A stretch of DNA of 39,016 bases, taken from positions 1 to 39,016 of the forward strand of contig JABIRP010000212.1 in NCBI GenBank assembly GCA_018699735.1. Direction: 5' to 3'. Positions 15,675 to 22,727 of this stretch are shown here, in pieces. The stretch is from Rhodospirillaceae bacterium. GTDB lineage: Bacteria; Pseudomonadota; Alphaproteobacteria; Thalassobaculales; Thalassobaculaceae. How positions within the stretch are numbered: position 1 is the first letter of the stretch; every line of letters begins with the position of its first letter. Under the pieces are notes generated by a model. That model had not been told where the DNA came from, ran no database searches, and saw nothing but the letters and a program-made list of their open reading frames with translations. The position numbers and the translations under genes are program-made.

Positions 15675-15713
15675 GAGCAAATCTCTTCATGCAAATGGGG
15701 CGGAAATTAGAAT

Positions 15714-15735
15714 GGGGGCACCCAAAGGTGCCCCC
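15714..15735 (-). terminator. Intercistronic hairpin between dctP and dctQM
   Basis: GGGGGCACC (15714-15722) pairs perfectly with GGTGCCCCC (15727-15735) around CAAA. Only a weak T-containing run follows on the minus strand, so it probably acts as a partial terminator or 3' stabiliser that keeps dctP expression above dctQM, as in many binding-protein operons. Confidence 0.65.
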
Positions 15736-15768
15736 ACCCTTCACGTATTCGAACCCAACAATTCGGTA

Positions 15769-16803
15769 TTAGCGATACCGATGGGCGTTGGCGAACAACT
15801 TGACGTAGGCTTGCTGATGGTCCCAGACCTTGGAGAACCACTTGTTGCTGGCAGCCTGCTTGGCGGCCCACTCGGCGGTCGCCTTCGCGGCCGCGTCCTT
15901 GAACTCCTGGTCGACGTCGATGATGATGTTGCTGCCCGCCATGAACTCTTCAAAAACCGGGGCATCATCGTGCATCAGGGTCAGGACGGAATCGACGGCG
16001 GTTGCGTTACCGGCGTCCAGGATGATCTGCTTGTTGCGTGACGACAGACCTTCCCAGGTCTTCATGTTGACCGGGCAGTCCTGATGTGCAGCCGGCTGAT
16101 GCAGGCCTGGCACGATGATGTACTTGGCGGCTTTATAAAAACCACCAGCCTTATTCATCGAAGGTGTGCCCCACTCGATCGCGTCAACAACCTTACGCTC
16201 GAGAGCCGGATAAACCTCGGCACCGGCAAGGATAACGGTCGAAGCGCCAAGGGTCTGGGCGATCTCGGCCCAGGCACCGGAGGTGCGGATCTTCATGCCC
16301 TTGAAGTCAGCCAAGGACTGCACTTTTTTGTGGCTGTGCAAGAAAATCTCGCGGGTCACGGCACCACATACGACGCTGGCGACGTTGAATTTTTCCGTGC
16401 GCCAGTCCATGAGCAGCTGATTTCCGCCGCCCTTGATGTACCAGAGCAGGAAGATCTCGCTCGCCGGGCTGCCGGCGAAACCGCCGAACAGAACGCCAGT
16501 GCGATCGATACCCCAGTCATAACCGGCCCAGTTATGGCCGATCTGGGCGACGCCTTTGCGGACCGTATCGGTAACTTTAAGCGCCTTGCCAAGTGTGCCA
16601 CCCGGGAACACTTCGACGGTGAGCTCATTATTGGAGTTAAACGCAACGCGCTTGGCGAAACCCTTCGCCATCATCTCCAAAAGCGGCCCGCCACCCCACG
16701 GCGTCGCCATGCTCAACTTCTCAGCTGATGCCGTCTGTGGCGCAAGAGCCAAACCGGCGATCAACGCGGCACCACCAAGTGCCGCTGCAAACTGCTTCTT
16801 CAT
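15769..16803 (-). CDS. dctP: TRAP transporter substrate-binding protein
   Basis: A 344-residue periplasmic protein with a clear signal peptide (ends A-S-A before E-K) and the DctP fold. Family marks are G-G-P-L-L-E-M-M near residue 40, F-P-G-G-T-L-G near 67, the substrate-clamping arginine region K-G-M-K-I-R-T-S-G near 170, and V-V-D-A-I-E-W-G-T-P near 210. The W-G-T-P variety is seen in the SBP group often linked to monocarboxylate or keto acids; the ligand stays unknown. Of two adjacent start codons (16806, 16803), the second has the better distance to GGGAGG. The 208 bases upstream hold the operon promoter, which I could not define. It opens the dctPQM operon. Confidence 0.93.
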   Translation of the reverse strand: MKKQFAAALGGAALIAGLALAPQTASAEKLSMATPWGGGPLLEMMAKGFAKRVAFNSNNELTVEVFPGGTLGKALKVTDTVRKGVAQIGHNWAGYDWGIDRTGVLFGGFAGSPASEIFLLWYIKGGGNQLLMDWRTEKFNVASVVCGAVTREIFLHSHKKVQSLADFKGMKIRTSGAWAEIAQTLGASTVILAGAEVYPALERKVVDAIEWGTPSMNKAGGFYKAAKYIIVPGLHQPAAHQDCPVNMKTWEGLSSRNKQIILDAGNATAVDSVLTLMHDDAPVFEEFMAGSNIIIDVDQEFKDAAAKATAEWAAKQAASNKWFSKVWDHQQAYVKLFANAHRYR

Positions 16804-17014
16804 CATAATCCTCCCGATGATCGACCCATTTAGGGCCTGATTGAGACCTCGAATTGACGAGACGGTCAGAAGTGTAACGGGATTGTTATAGACTTGTCAT
16901 CAGTCGCTTTTCTTACGTCGGAAATCGATGTATTTCGAATTCTCTGAACCAGGTCTAATTCATTGATTTTATGGTAAACAGATTAGCTGATGGCGGCTCC
17001 AATAACCGTCGCAC

Positions 17015-18001
17015 TCACGGTATCAACGCAACCTTGCCAACCACCCGCCGCTCACGGATTGCAGTCAAAGCAGCGGCGAAGCGGTCCATCGGATAGGATT
17101 TCATCAACTCAACACCAAGCTTCCCCTCGTCGAATAATTCCATCATCCGCGCTTGCGCATCCGCCATGATTTCGGGGGTCTTGTCGCGATAGTCAGACCA
17201 TTGAATTCCGGCCACAGCGATATTCTTGACCAAAAGATGCCCGGCCTTAATCGTCGGAATGGTGCCCGAGGTAAACCCGACCACCACCATCCGGCCGCGC
17301 CAAGCAAGCCCGCGCATACAGGCCTCAAACACATCACCACCAACCATATCGAGACAGATATCGGCGCCGTGCCCGTCAGTCGCGGCGAAAACCTCGGCCC
17401 GCACGCTCTCTCGCAGATCGTCACCGGATAGATCAATAATATGATCCGCGCCGGCCGCACGAACCGCGTCCATCTTTTCAGGCGATCCGACGCCAGCCAG
17501 GACCGTGCCCCCCATCGCCTGGACGATCTGCACCGCCGCCAAACCAACACCGCCCGAAGCGCCGGTTACCATCACCACGTCGCCGGGCCCGAACTGACCG
17601 CGGTCAAACAAGGCAAACCAAGCGGTCTGATAGACCATGCCCATCGAGGTAGCCTGCTCGAAGCTCATCTTGTCCGAGATCGCGAGGCAGGTATTTTCAT
17701 CAATCGCGACATATTCAGCCCAGGCACCGTACTCCACCTGACCGATCACCCGGTCGCCCGGCTTCCACCGGTCCACACCGGGCCCAACCTTGGAAATGAT
17801 ACCTGCCAATTCCTTACCCGGGATGAAGGGGAGCGGCGGCTTAAATTGATAGGTACCCTCAATGACCATCATGTCCGGGTAGTTGACGCCAAATGCCTTG
17901 GCCTCGATGAGCACTTGGCCGGGCCCGGGTTCCGGAACCGGCAGTTCTACCACCTGAGCAGTCTCGACCGGCCCAAACGCCTCAACAACAACAGCCCGCA
18001 T
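17015..18001 (-). CDS. NADPH:quinone oxidoreductase-like medium-chain reductase
   Basis: A 328-residue zinc-free MDR-superfamily protein: GroES-like half (about 25-115, with G-V-N-Y-P-D-M-M and P-F-I-P-G-K-E-L-A-G), Rossmann half (about 120-250) with the nucleotide motif G-A-S-G-G-V-G-L-A-A near 148-157. Such enzymes reduce quinones or the C=C bond of enones and acryloyl-type CoA esters with NADPH. In this operon it could reduce an unsaturated CoA ester or simply be a quinone reductase; sequence alone does not decide. I chose ATG 18001, which overlaps the previous stop by one base (TGATG), instead of the TTG one codon earlier. It is the last gene of the catabolic operon. Confidence 0.88.
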   Translation of the reverse strand: MRAVVVEAFGPVETAQVVELPVPEPGPGQVLIEAKAFGVNYPDMMVIEGTYQFKPPLPFIPGKELAGIISKVGPGVDRWKPGDRVIGQVEYGAWAEYVAIDENTCLAISDKMSFEQATSMGMVYQTAWFALFDRGQFGPGDVVMVTGASGGVGLAAVQIVQAMGGTVLAGVGSPEKMDAVRAAGADHIIDLSGDDLRESVRAEVFAATDGHGADICLDMVGGDVFEACMRGLAWRGRMVVVGFTSGTIPTIKAGHLLVKNIAVAGIQWSDYRDKTPEIMADAQARMMELFDEGKLGVELMKSYPMDRFAAALTAIRERRVVGKVALIP

Positions 18002-19122
18002 CAACCCTTGCCTTCCAGGAGGTCATTGTCTTGGCCGAGGCCAGGGTAGGATGCCGTGATGCTGGTGTCGCGCAATGCCGGTGCGAAGGGTGGCGGGATC
18101 GGCACCAAGGTATTTTTACCATCGCTGATTTCTCCAGCGAAAATCCCCCGGGCGGCGAAATGTGGATCAGCCTTGGCTTCTGCAATAGTGCGCACGACGT
18201 TCACGCAGACGTCATGCCCGTCAAAGGTTGCCATCCATTCTTCCGCCGTACGGCCGCCGAGGATTTCGGCCACTCGGTCCCGTGTCGCCATCGGATGCGG
18301 CGCATCGTCGATGAATTCCGGCTCCAATTCGATCAAGCGAGTGAAGATACTCCAAAACCGATCCTCCAACGGTGCCACAGCGAGCCAGCGTCCGCATTTC
18401 GCCTGATATACCTGATAACGGGCCGAACCGCCGGAGACCCTGCCCGAGGCGGGCGCCGGTGCCTCTTCACCAACATCTACAATTCCCGTCGCCCAGTACT
18501 CCCAGGCAAACAGATTGTCGGTCATGGAAACGTCGAGGAACGCCCCCTCGCCGGTTTTCTCCGCGACCCTAAGGGCCAACAGGATCGAGATCACGGCCGG
18601 CATGGTGCCGCCACCGATATCGGCGACCAGAGCATGCGGTACCACCGGAGCTCCGGTTCGGTCGGCCGCGAGCCCGAGCAGGCCCGTGTCGGCGACATAG
18701 TTCAGATCATGGGCCGCGAAATTCGCCTTCGGCCCCGACTGCCCGTAGCCAGTGATGGCACAGTAAATAAGCGACGAATTTACCTCGCGGAGCGCCTCAT
18801 ACCCGAGCCCCAACCGGTCCATGACGCCCGGGCGAAACTGTTCGAGCACGATGTCAGCACTGGCGATGAGGCGCTTCATTGCTTCGACCGAGTCCGGGTC
18901 TTTCAGATCCACTGCGACCGATCGCTTACCCCGGTTCAACAACGCGAAATTGACACTCGCATCATCGCCGAAGCGAGGGATGTTGTAGCGCGCATCCTCT
19001 CCCACTTTAGGACGTTCAACCTTAATGACCTCGGCCCCGGCTTCGGCCAGGATCAAACCTGCCATCGGCCCCGGCAACAGCGTCGAAAAGTCGACGACGC
19101 GCACTCCTTCTAGCGGTCTCAT
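18001..19122 (-). CDS. CaiB/BaiF-family protein, alpha-methylacyl-CoA racemase-like
   Basis: A 373-residue class III CoA-transferase superfamily member. The N-terminus G-V-R-V-V-D-F-S-T-L-L-P-G-P and A-G-A-E-V-I-K-V-E-R-P are standard. The segment Y-G-Q-S-G-P ... A-A-H-D-L-N-Y-V-A-D-T-G-L-L-G carries the catalytic aspartate in the context of alpha-methylacyl-CoA racemase (AMACR has G-H-D-I-N-Y), so racemisation of 2-methylacyl-CoA is more likely than CoA transfer. In a beta-oxidation operon that would turn the R epimer into the S form needed by the acyl-CoA dehydrogenase. It overlaps the genes on both sides by one to four bases (ATGA and TGATG), so it is translationally coupled. GAGGAG precedes its ATG. 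Enzyme type is inferred from motif context. Confidence 0.88.
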   Translation of the reverse strand: MRPLEGVRVVDFSTLLPGPMAGLILAEAGAEVIKVERPKVGEDARYNIPRFGDDASVNFALLNRGKRSVAVDLKDPDSVEAMKRLIASADIVLEQFRPGVMDRLGLGYEALREVNSSLIYCAITGYGQSGPKANFAAHDLNYVADTGLLGLAADRTGAPVVPHALVADIGGGTMPAVISILLALRVAEKTGEGAFLDVSMTDNLFAWEYWATGIVDVGEEAPAPASGRVSGGSARYQVYQAKCGRWLAVAPLEDRFWSIFTRLIELEPEFIDDAPHPMATRDRVAEILGGRTAEEWMATFDGHDVCVNVVRTIAEAKADPHFAARGIFAGEISDGKNTLVPIPPPFAPALRDTSITASYPGLGQDNDLLEGKG

Positions 19123-19763
19123 TGCTCTCTCCTCATTTGGCGCATCTTGGCGACGACGGCACGACGGGCCGGTGCATAGTGATGGTCTCCGTAAACCTCG
19201 AACAACGCCTTGCTGACGTCGTGGTGGTGTTCAAGGCCGGTGCGTTCCAGCAGTTCTATCGGCCCCTCGGGATATCCGAGCCCGAGCTTCAGGGTCAAAT
19301 CCATGTCATCGGCCGTCGCCAAACCCTGATCCAGTTGTGCCAGTGCCTGGTTGTAATACGGGCGGATCAGCCGGTCCAAAATGCGCCCAGCGAAATCGCG
19401 ACAGACCGTAACCGTCAGCCCAGCCGCTTCCAACACTGCCCGCGCCGCTTCGATTGCCGCATCATCGGTGTCCGGCTGGCGTACCAGTTCGATCAGGTCT
19501 GACGGCTCCCCGTCACCAAGGCGAAAACGGGCAAAGCCAAGGACGTTCGAGCCTTCCTTGCCCCGGCTCTCCCCGGTATGCACCCCAAGGCATTCCGTCC
19601 CGAGCTCGATCAAGATTGCGAGCTTGCTGGGATCCGGTCGAAAGTTCGGCCTCGCGCCGATATGGATCGCCACCGCACCATCCTCGACCGAATTATCAAG
19701 CAGAGGGTGAGAGCTGGGAAACGAGCGGCTGTCGCCACTATCGATAATGCTGTGAGTTGTCAT
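19119..19763 (-). CDS. C-terminal half of a PaaH-type 3-hydroxyacyl-CoA dehydrogenase (separate ORF)
   Basis: A 214-residue protein made of a reduced Rossmann-like domain (about 1-112; 3HCDH_RFF type) and a 3-hydroxyacyl-CoA dehydrogenase C-terminal helical domain (about 115-205, with D-F-A-G-R-I-L-D-R-L-I-R-P and L-G-L-G-Y-P-E-G-P-I-E-L-L). It has no NAD-binding motif. Long PaaH-type enzymes of about 475-505 residues carry exactly this part after a 290-residue first half. Here the first half is the preceding gene, in the same reading frame, separated only by TGA-GCG before this ATG. It probably works with that protein as a subunit, unless the TGA is read through or is a sequencing error. A G-rich run lies upstream of the ATG and could serve as ribosome binding site. 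Confidence 0.8.
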   Translation of the reverse strand: MTTHSIIDSGDSRSFPSSHPLLDNSVEDGAVAIHIGARPNFRPDPSKLAILIELGTECLGVHTGESRGKEGSNVLGFARFRLGDGEPSDLIELVRQPDTDDAAIEAARAVLEAAGLTVTVCRDFAGRILDRLIRPYYNQALAQLDQGLATADDMDLTLKLGLGYPEGPIELLERTGLEHHHDVSKALFEVYGDHHYAPARRAVVAKMRQMRREQ

Positions 19764-19766
19764 CGC

Positions 19767-20642
19767 TCAGCCCCCAAACATCGCGTCGCGGCCATAATCG
19801 AAGAAGCCGCGCCCTGATTTTCGCCCCAACCGGCCGGCTGCCACCATGCGCTTCAACAAGGGCGGTGCGGCCGCCCGCGGATCGTGGGTCACGCCGTAGA
19901 ATGCGTCACAAAGCAGGATTTGAGTGTCGAGCCCAACAAGATCGAGTAGTTCGCACGGGCCCATTTTATATCCAAGGCCGGTCTTAATCGCCTGGTCAAT
20001 GCCGCCCGGCTCGGCAACGCCGGCCTCCACCATGCGAATGACGTCGTTGTTGAACGGCACCAGGAAGTAATTGAGCACAAAGCCCGGACTGTCCTTGGTT
20101 TGAACCGGCCGCTGCCCCAAGGCCTCACAAAACGCCCAGGCGCGGGTAAAACTCTCTGGCGAGGTGTTTAGGCCGGGAGACATCTCAACCAACTTCATGA
20201 GCTGCGCCGGCAGACAAAAGTGCATGCCCGCGACCCGATCCTCCCGGCCGCAACCGCCGGCGATCTCAGTGATGGATAGAGTTGAAGTGTTCGAGGCAAA
20301 TAGCGCGTGCTCGGGACAAACCTCGTTCAACCGGGCGAACAGTGCGCGTTTGACGGCGAGGTCCTCGACCACAGCCTCGATGACCACATCGGCCGACGCC
20401 ATCGCTGAAATGTCTGTCGATCTCTCAAAGCGGGCAAGCACATCAGACTTTTCGGCCTCCGCCATCTTCCCCCGCTCAACAGACTTGGCGAGGAAACTCT
20501 CGGTCTGCGCCTCGGCCCGGGTCAACGCATCGGCGTTCTCGTCGAACACAACGGTGCGGTATCCAGCGCGCGCGGCGACGATCGCAATACCCGCCCCCAT
20601 CGTGCCGGAGCCGCAAACACCAACAGTTTTAATCTCAGTCAT
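19767..20642 (-). CDS. 3-hydroxyacyl-CoA dehydrogenase, N-terminal/short form
   Basis: A 291-residue enzyme that oxidises (S)-3-hydroxyacyl-CoA with NAD+. The Rossmann motif G-S-G-T-M-G-A-G-I at 11-19 and the Asp/Glu-rich second strand end (V-F-D-E-N) are normal, as are S-N-T-S at 117-120 and K-D-S-P-G-F-V-L-N at 183-191. The catalytic histidine is H141, but the usual H-F-F-N-P reads H-F-C-L-P, so the conserved Asn is Leu144. Its C-terminal domain is complete (ends G-R-G-F-F-D-Y-G), so it could function alone like HbdA/FadB2. The next gene is in the same frame one codon beyond the TGA stop, as if a 506-residue PaaH-type protein had been split. It is in the middle of the catabolic operon, 30 bases after the acyl-CoA dehydrogenase gene. 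Confidence 0.9.
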   Translation of the reverse strand: MTEIKTVGVCGSGTMGAGIAIVAARAGYRTVVFDENADALTRAEAQTESFLAKSVERGKMAEAEKSDVLARFERSTDISAMASADVVIEAVVEDLAVKRALFARLNEVCPEHALFASNTSTLSITEIAGGCGREDRVAGMHFCLPAQLMKLVEMSPGLNTSPESFTRAWAFCEALGQRPVQTKDSPGFVLNYFLVPFNNDVIRMVEAGVAEPGGIDQAIKTGLGYKMGPCELLDLVGLDTQILLCDAFYGVTHDPRAAAPPLLKRMVAAGRLGRKSGRGFFDYGRDAMFGG

Positions 20643-20672
20643 GGCTTAATCTCAGTCACGGTTTAGCCGGTC

Positions 20673-21839
20673 CTATCTCTCAATGAAGCTGCGCCCGATG
20701 AACTGGCGGTGGATTTGGTTGGTCCCCTCCCAGATCTGAGTGATCTTGGCATCTCGCATCAACCGCTCGACCCGGTAATCCTGACAGTAGCCGTAGCCAC
20801 CATGCAGTTGCACCGCGTCGGTGGCGATGCTCATCGCAAGGTCCGAGGCGCGCATTTTCAACATCGAGGCTTCAACCCCGAAATCCTCGGCACCACCATC
20901 GACCAGACGGGCTACGTGCCAAAGCCAGGCCTCGCACATGGCCAAGTCCGTTGCCATATCCGCTAACATAAACTGGATGCCCTGGAATTCGACGATCTTG
21001 CGCCCGGATTGTTTACGCTCGTTTATATAGGCGACGGCGTCTTCGAACGCCCCGCGCGCGATACCCAACGCATGCGCCGCCACGCTCGGGCGCGAGCGAT
21101 TGAGAGACGCCAGCAAGATCGCAATTCCTTCGCCCGGAGCGCCAAGCAGGTTGCGTCGTGGCACCCGGCATCCATCGAAGGAAAGCCCGGTCGTCGGCGC
21201 TGCCCGGTGTCCCATCTTGGATTCCCGCTTCCCATACCCCAGACCCGGCGTGCCTTTTTCGATAATCAATGCAGTAATCGACCCCTTATCGTCATCGATC
21301 TCGCTCCATTTGCCGAACACCAGCAGAAAATCGGCGATGTCGCCATTGGAGATGAAGGTCTTGCCGCCTTCGACGATGATATCGTCGCCGTCGGGCGTGA
21401 ACTTGGTTTTCATACCAGTCGCATCCGACCCGGCTGTTGGCTCTGTGATGCAGAGCGCGCCGATGGCACCCTCTGCCAGGCGCGGCAGCACCAACTGCTT
21501 CAGGTCTTCCGAGCCAAGTTCAATGACCGGGCTCAAGGCATGGAAATTCGTCGCCCAGACGATGCCGGTCGAAGCACAAGCATTCGAGACCTCGCGCACG
21601 CAAGCGAGATAGACCGCATAGGACAACCCCGCCCCGCCATAGGCCTCCGGCACAAACATGGCGTTCATGCCAAGCGCGTTAATATCGGCCATGTTGTCGG
21701 CCGGATAAGAGCCGTCGCGGTCATGCCCCTCAGCCCGGGGCGCGATCTTGTCGGCGGCGAGCTGGCAGACAGCGTCAAACACCATCCGCTCGTGCTCCGG
21801 CAGGTTCATCGTGGCGTCGAGATGATCGAGAACTTTCAT
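20673..21839 (-). CDS. Acyl-CoA dehydrogenase
   Basis: A 388-residue FAD enzyme with the classic three-domain layout. A-L-C-I-T-E-P-T-A-G-S-D near 131-142 binds FAD/substrate, the beta domain follows, and the C-terminal helices contain the signature R-L-M-R-D-A-K-I-T-Q-I-W-E-G-T-N-Q-I-H, whose glutamate (about residue 372) is the catalytic base of short-chain and most bacterial enzymes. It introduces the 2,3 double bond in an acyl-CoA and passes electrons to ETF; ETF genes are not in the window. Substrate chain type cannot be told from sequence, but the neighbours (racemase-like, BadI-like) favour a branched or ring acyl-CoA. It is preceded by a 111-base gap holding a large inverted repeat. 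Confidence 0.93.
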   Translation of the reverse strand: MKVLDHLDATMNLPEHERMVFDAVCQLAADKIAPRAEGHDRDGSYPADNMADINALGMNAMFVPEAYGGAGLSYAVYLACVREVSNACASTGIVWATNFHALSPVIELGSEDLKQLVLPRLAEGAIGALCITEPTAGSDATGMKTKFTPDGDDIIVEGGKTFISNGDIADFLLVFGKWSEIDDDKGSITALIIEKGTPGLGYGKRESKMGHRAAPTTGLSFDGCRVPRRNLLGAPGEGIAILLASLNRSRPSVAAHALGIARGAFEDAVAYINERKQSGRKIVEFQGIQFMLADMATDLAMCEAWLWHVARLVDGGAEDFGVEASMLKMRASDLAMSIATDAVQLHGGYGYCQDYRVERLMRDAKITQIWEGTNQIHRQFIGRSFIER

Positions 21840-21858
21840 CTTATGCCCCTCGACAATC

Positions 21859-21934
21859 CGTCATTCCCGCGAAGGCGGGAATCCATGGTTTCGTTCTGAG
21901 GTCAGCGTGGATTCCCGCCTTCGCGGGAATGACG
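21859..21934. repeat. Perfect 27-base inverted repeat, REP/BIME-like
   Basis: The 27-base arm at 21859-21885, starting CGTCATTCCCGCGAAGGCGG, is repeated perfectly in reverse at 21908-21934, with a 22-base spacer. Each arm alone also folds (ATTCCCGC-GAAG-GCGGGAAT). The CATTCCCGCGAAGGCGGGAATCC-type unit (here split as two hairpins) resembles dispersed palindromic repeats widespread in proteobacterial genomes. It lies between the enoyl-CoA hydratase and acyl-CoA dehydrogenase genes, where it can slow exonucleases or weaken read-through. Confidence 0.85.
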
Positions 21935-21950
21935 AATTTGGGCAATCCCC

Positions 21951-22724
21951 TCATTGGTCCTTAAACTCCGGTTTGCGCTTTTCGACAAACGCCGCCATGC
22001 CCTCTTGTGCATCGCCGGTATGAAAGGTGAGTGTCGAAAGGTCGGCCTCGATCTTCAAACCCTCGCGCACCGGCAGATCGGAGGCTCGGGTGATCGCCTC
22101 GCGGGCCATGGCCAGGACCGGCAAGCTGAAACCCGACACTTCGCGCATATACGCAAGCCCCTGCTCCATCGGGTTGTCGGCATCAAGTAATCGGGTCACA
22201 AGGCCAATGCGCTCCGCCTCGCTGGCATCGATGAACCGCCCGCTCAAGATCATGTCGAGCGCCCGAGCCTCACCGATGAGCCGCGGCAACCTCTGGGTCC
22301 CGCCATAGCCGGGGATCAGCCCGAGCTTGATTTCCGGCAGCCCCATTCGCGCGTTGGGTGTCGCTGCGCGCAGGGTACAGGCCATCGCCAGTTCAAGTCC
22401 GCCGCCAAAAGCAAATCCGTTGATCAGCGCCAAAGACGGCACAGCGAGTTCCGCCAGCTTATCAAACGCGCGTTGCCCAGACACAGTCGCGCGTTTCTGG
22501 GTTGCCGGATCCAACCCCATCAACTCGGTGATGTCGGCACCGGCGCAAAACGCCTTCTCGCCAGCTCCCGTGATGATCAGGCCGCGAATATCCGCCATCG
22601 CCGCGACCTCATCTAACGCGCTCGCAATATCGGCGACCAGTTGAAAACTCAGCGCATTCAGGGCCTCCGGCCGATTGATCGTTAGAACTGCGAATTCCTC
22701 GCGGCGCGAAAGCTCGATCGTCAT
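21951..22724 (-). CDS. Enoyl-CoA hydratase
   Basis: A 257-residue crotonase-fold enzyme that adds water to 2-enoyl-CoA. The oxyanion-hole segment A-F-C-A-G-A-D-I-T-E-L is near residues 58-68. Both catalytic glutamates of true hydratases are in place: one in F-G-G-G-L-E-L-A (near 112) and one in G-L-P-E-I-K-L-G-L-I-P-G (near 132), followed by the usual Y-G-G-T-Q-R-L-P-R. It could be a BadK-type enzyme for ring substrates or a general hydratase. It lies three bases after the acyl-CoA ligase gene and before the inverted repeat, as part of the same leftward operon. Confidence 0.93.
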   Translation of the reverse strand: MTIELSRREEFAVLTINRPEALNALSFQLVADIASALDEVAAMADIRGLIITGAGEKAFCAGADITELMGLDPATQKRATVSGQRAFDKLAELAVPSLALINGFAFGGGLELAMACTLRAATPNARMGLPEIKLGLIPGYGGTQRLPRLIGEARALDMILSGRFIDASEAERIGLVTRLLDADNPMEQGLAYMREVSGFSLPVLAMAREAITRASDLPVREGLKIEADLSTLTFHTGDAQEGMAAFVEKRKPEFKDQ

Positions 22725-22727
22725 TAA

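Noticed and set aside
18031-19113. 360-residue plus-strand frame opposite the AMACR-like gene
   Set aside because: It lies on the opposite strand of a gene with clear CaiB/BaiF motifs, lacks family motifs of its own, and is a usual shadow in GC-rich DNA.
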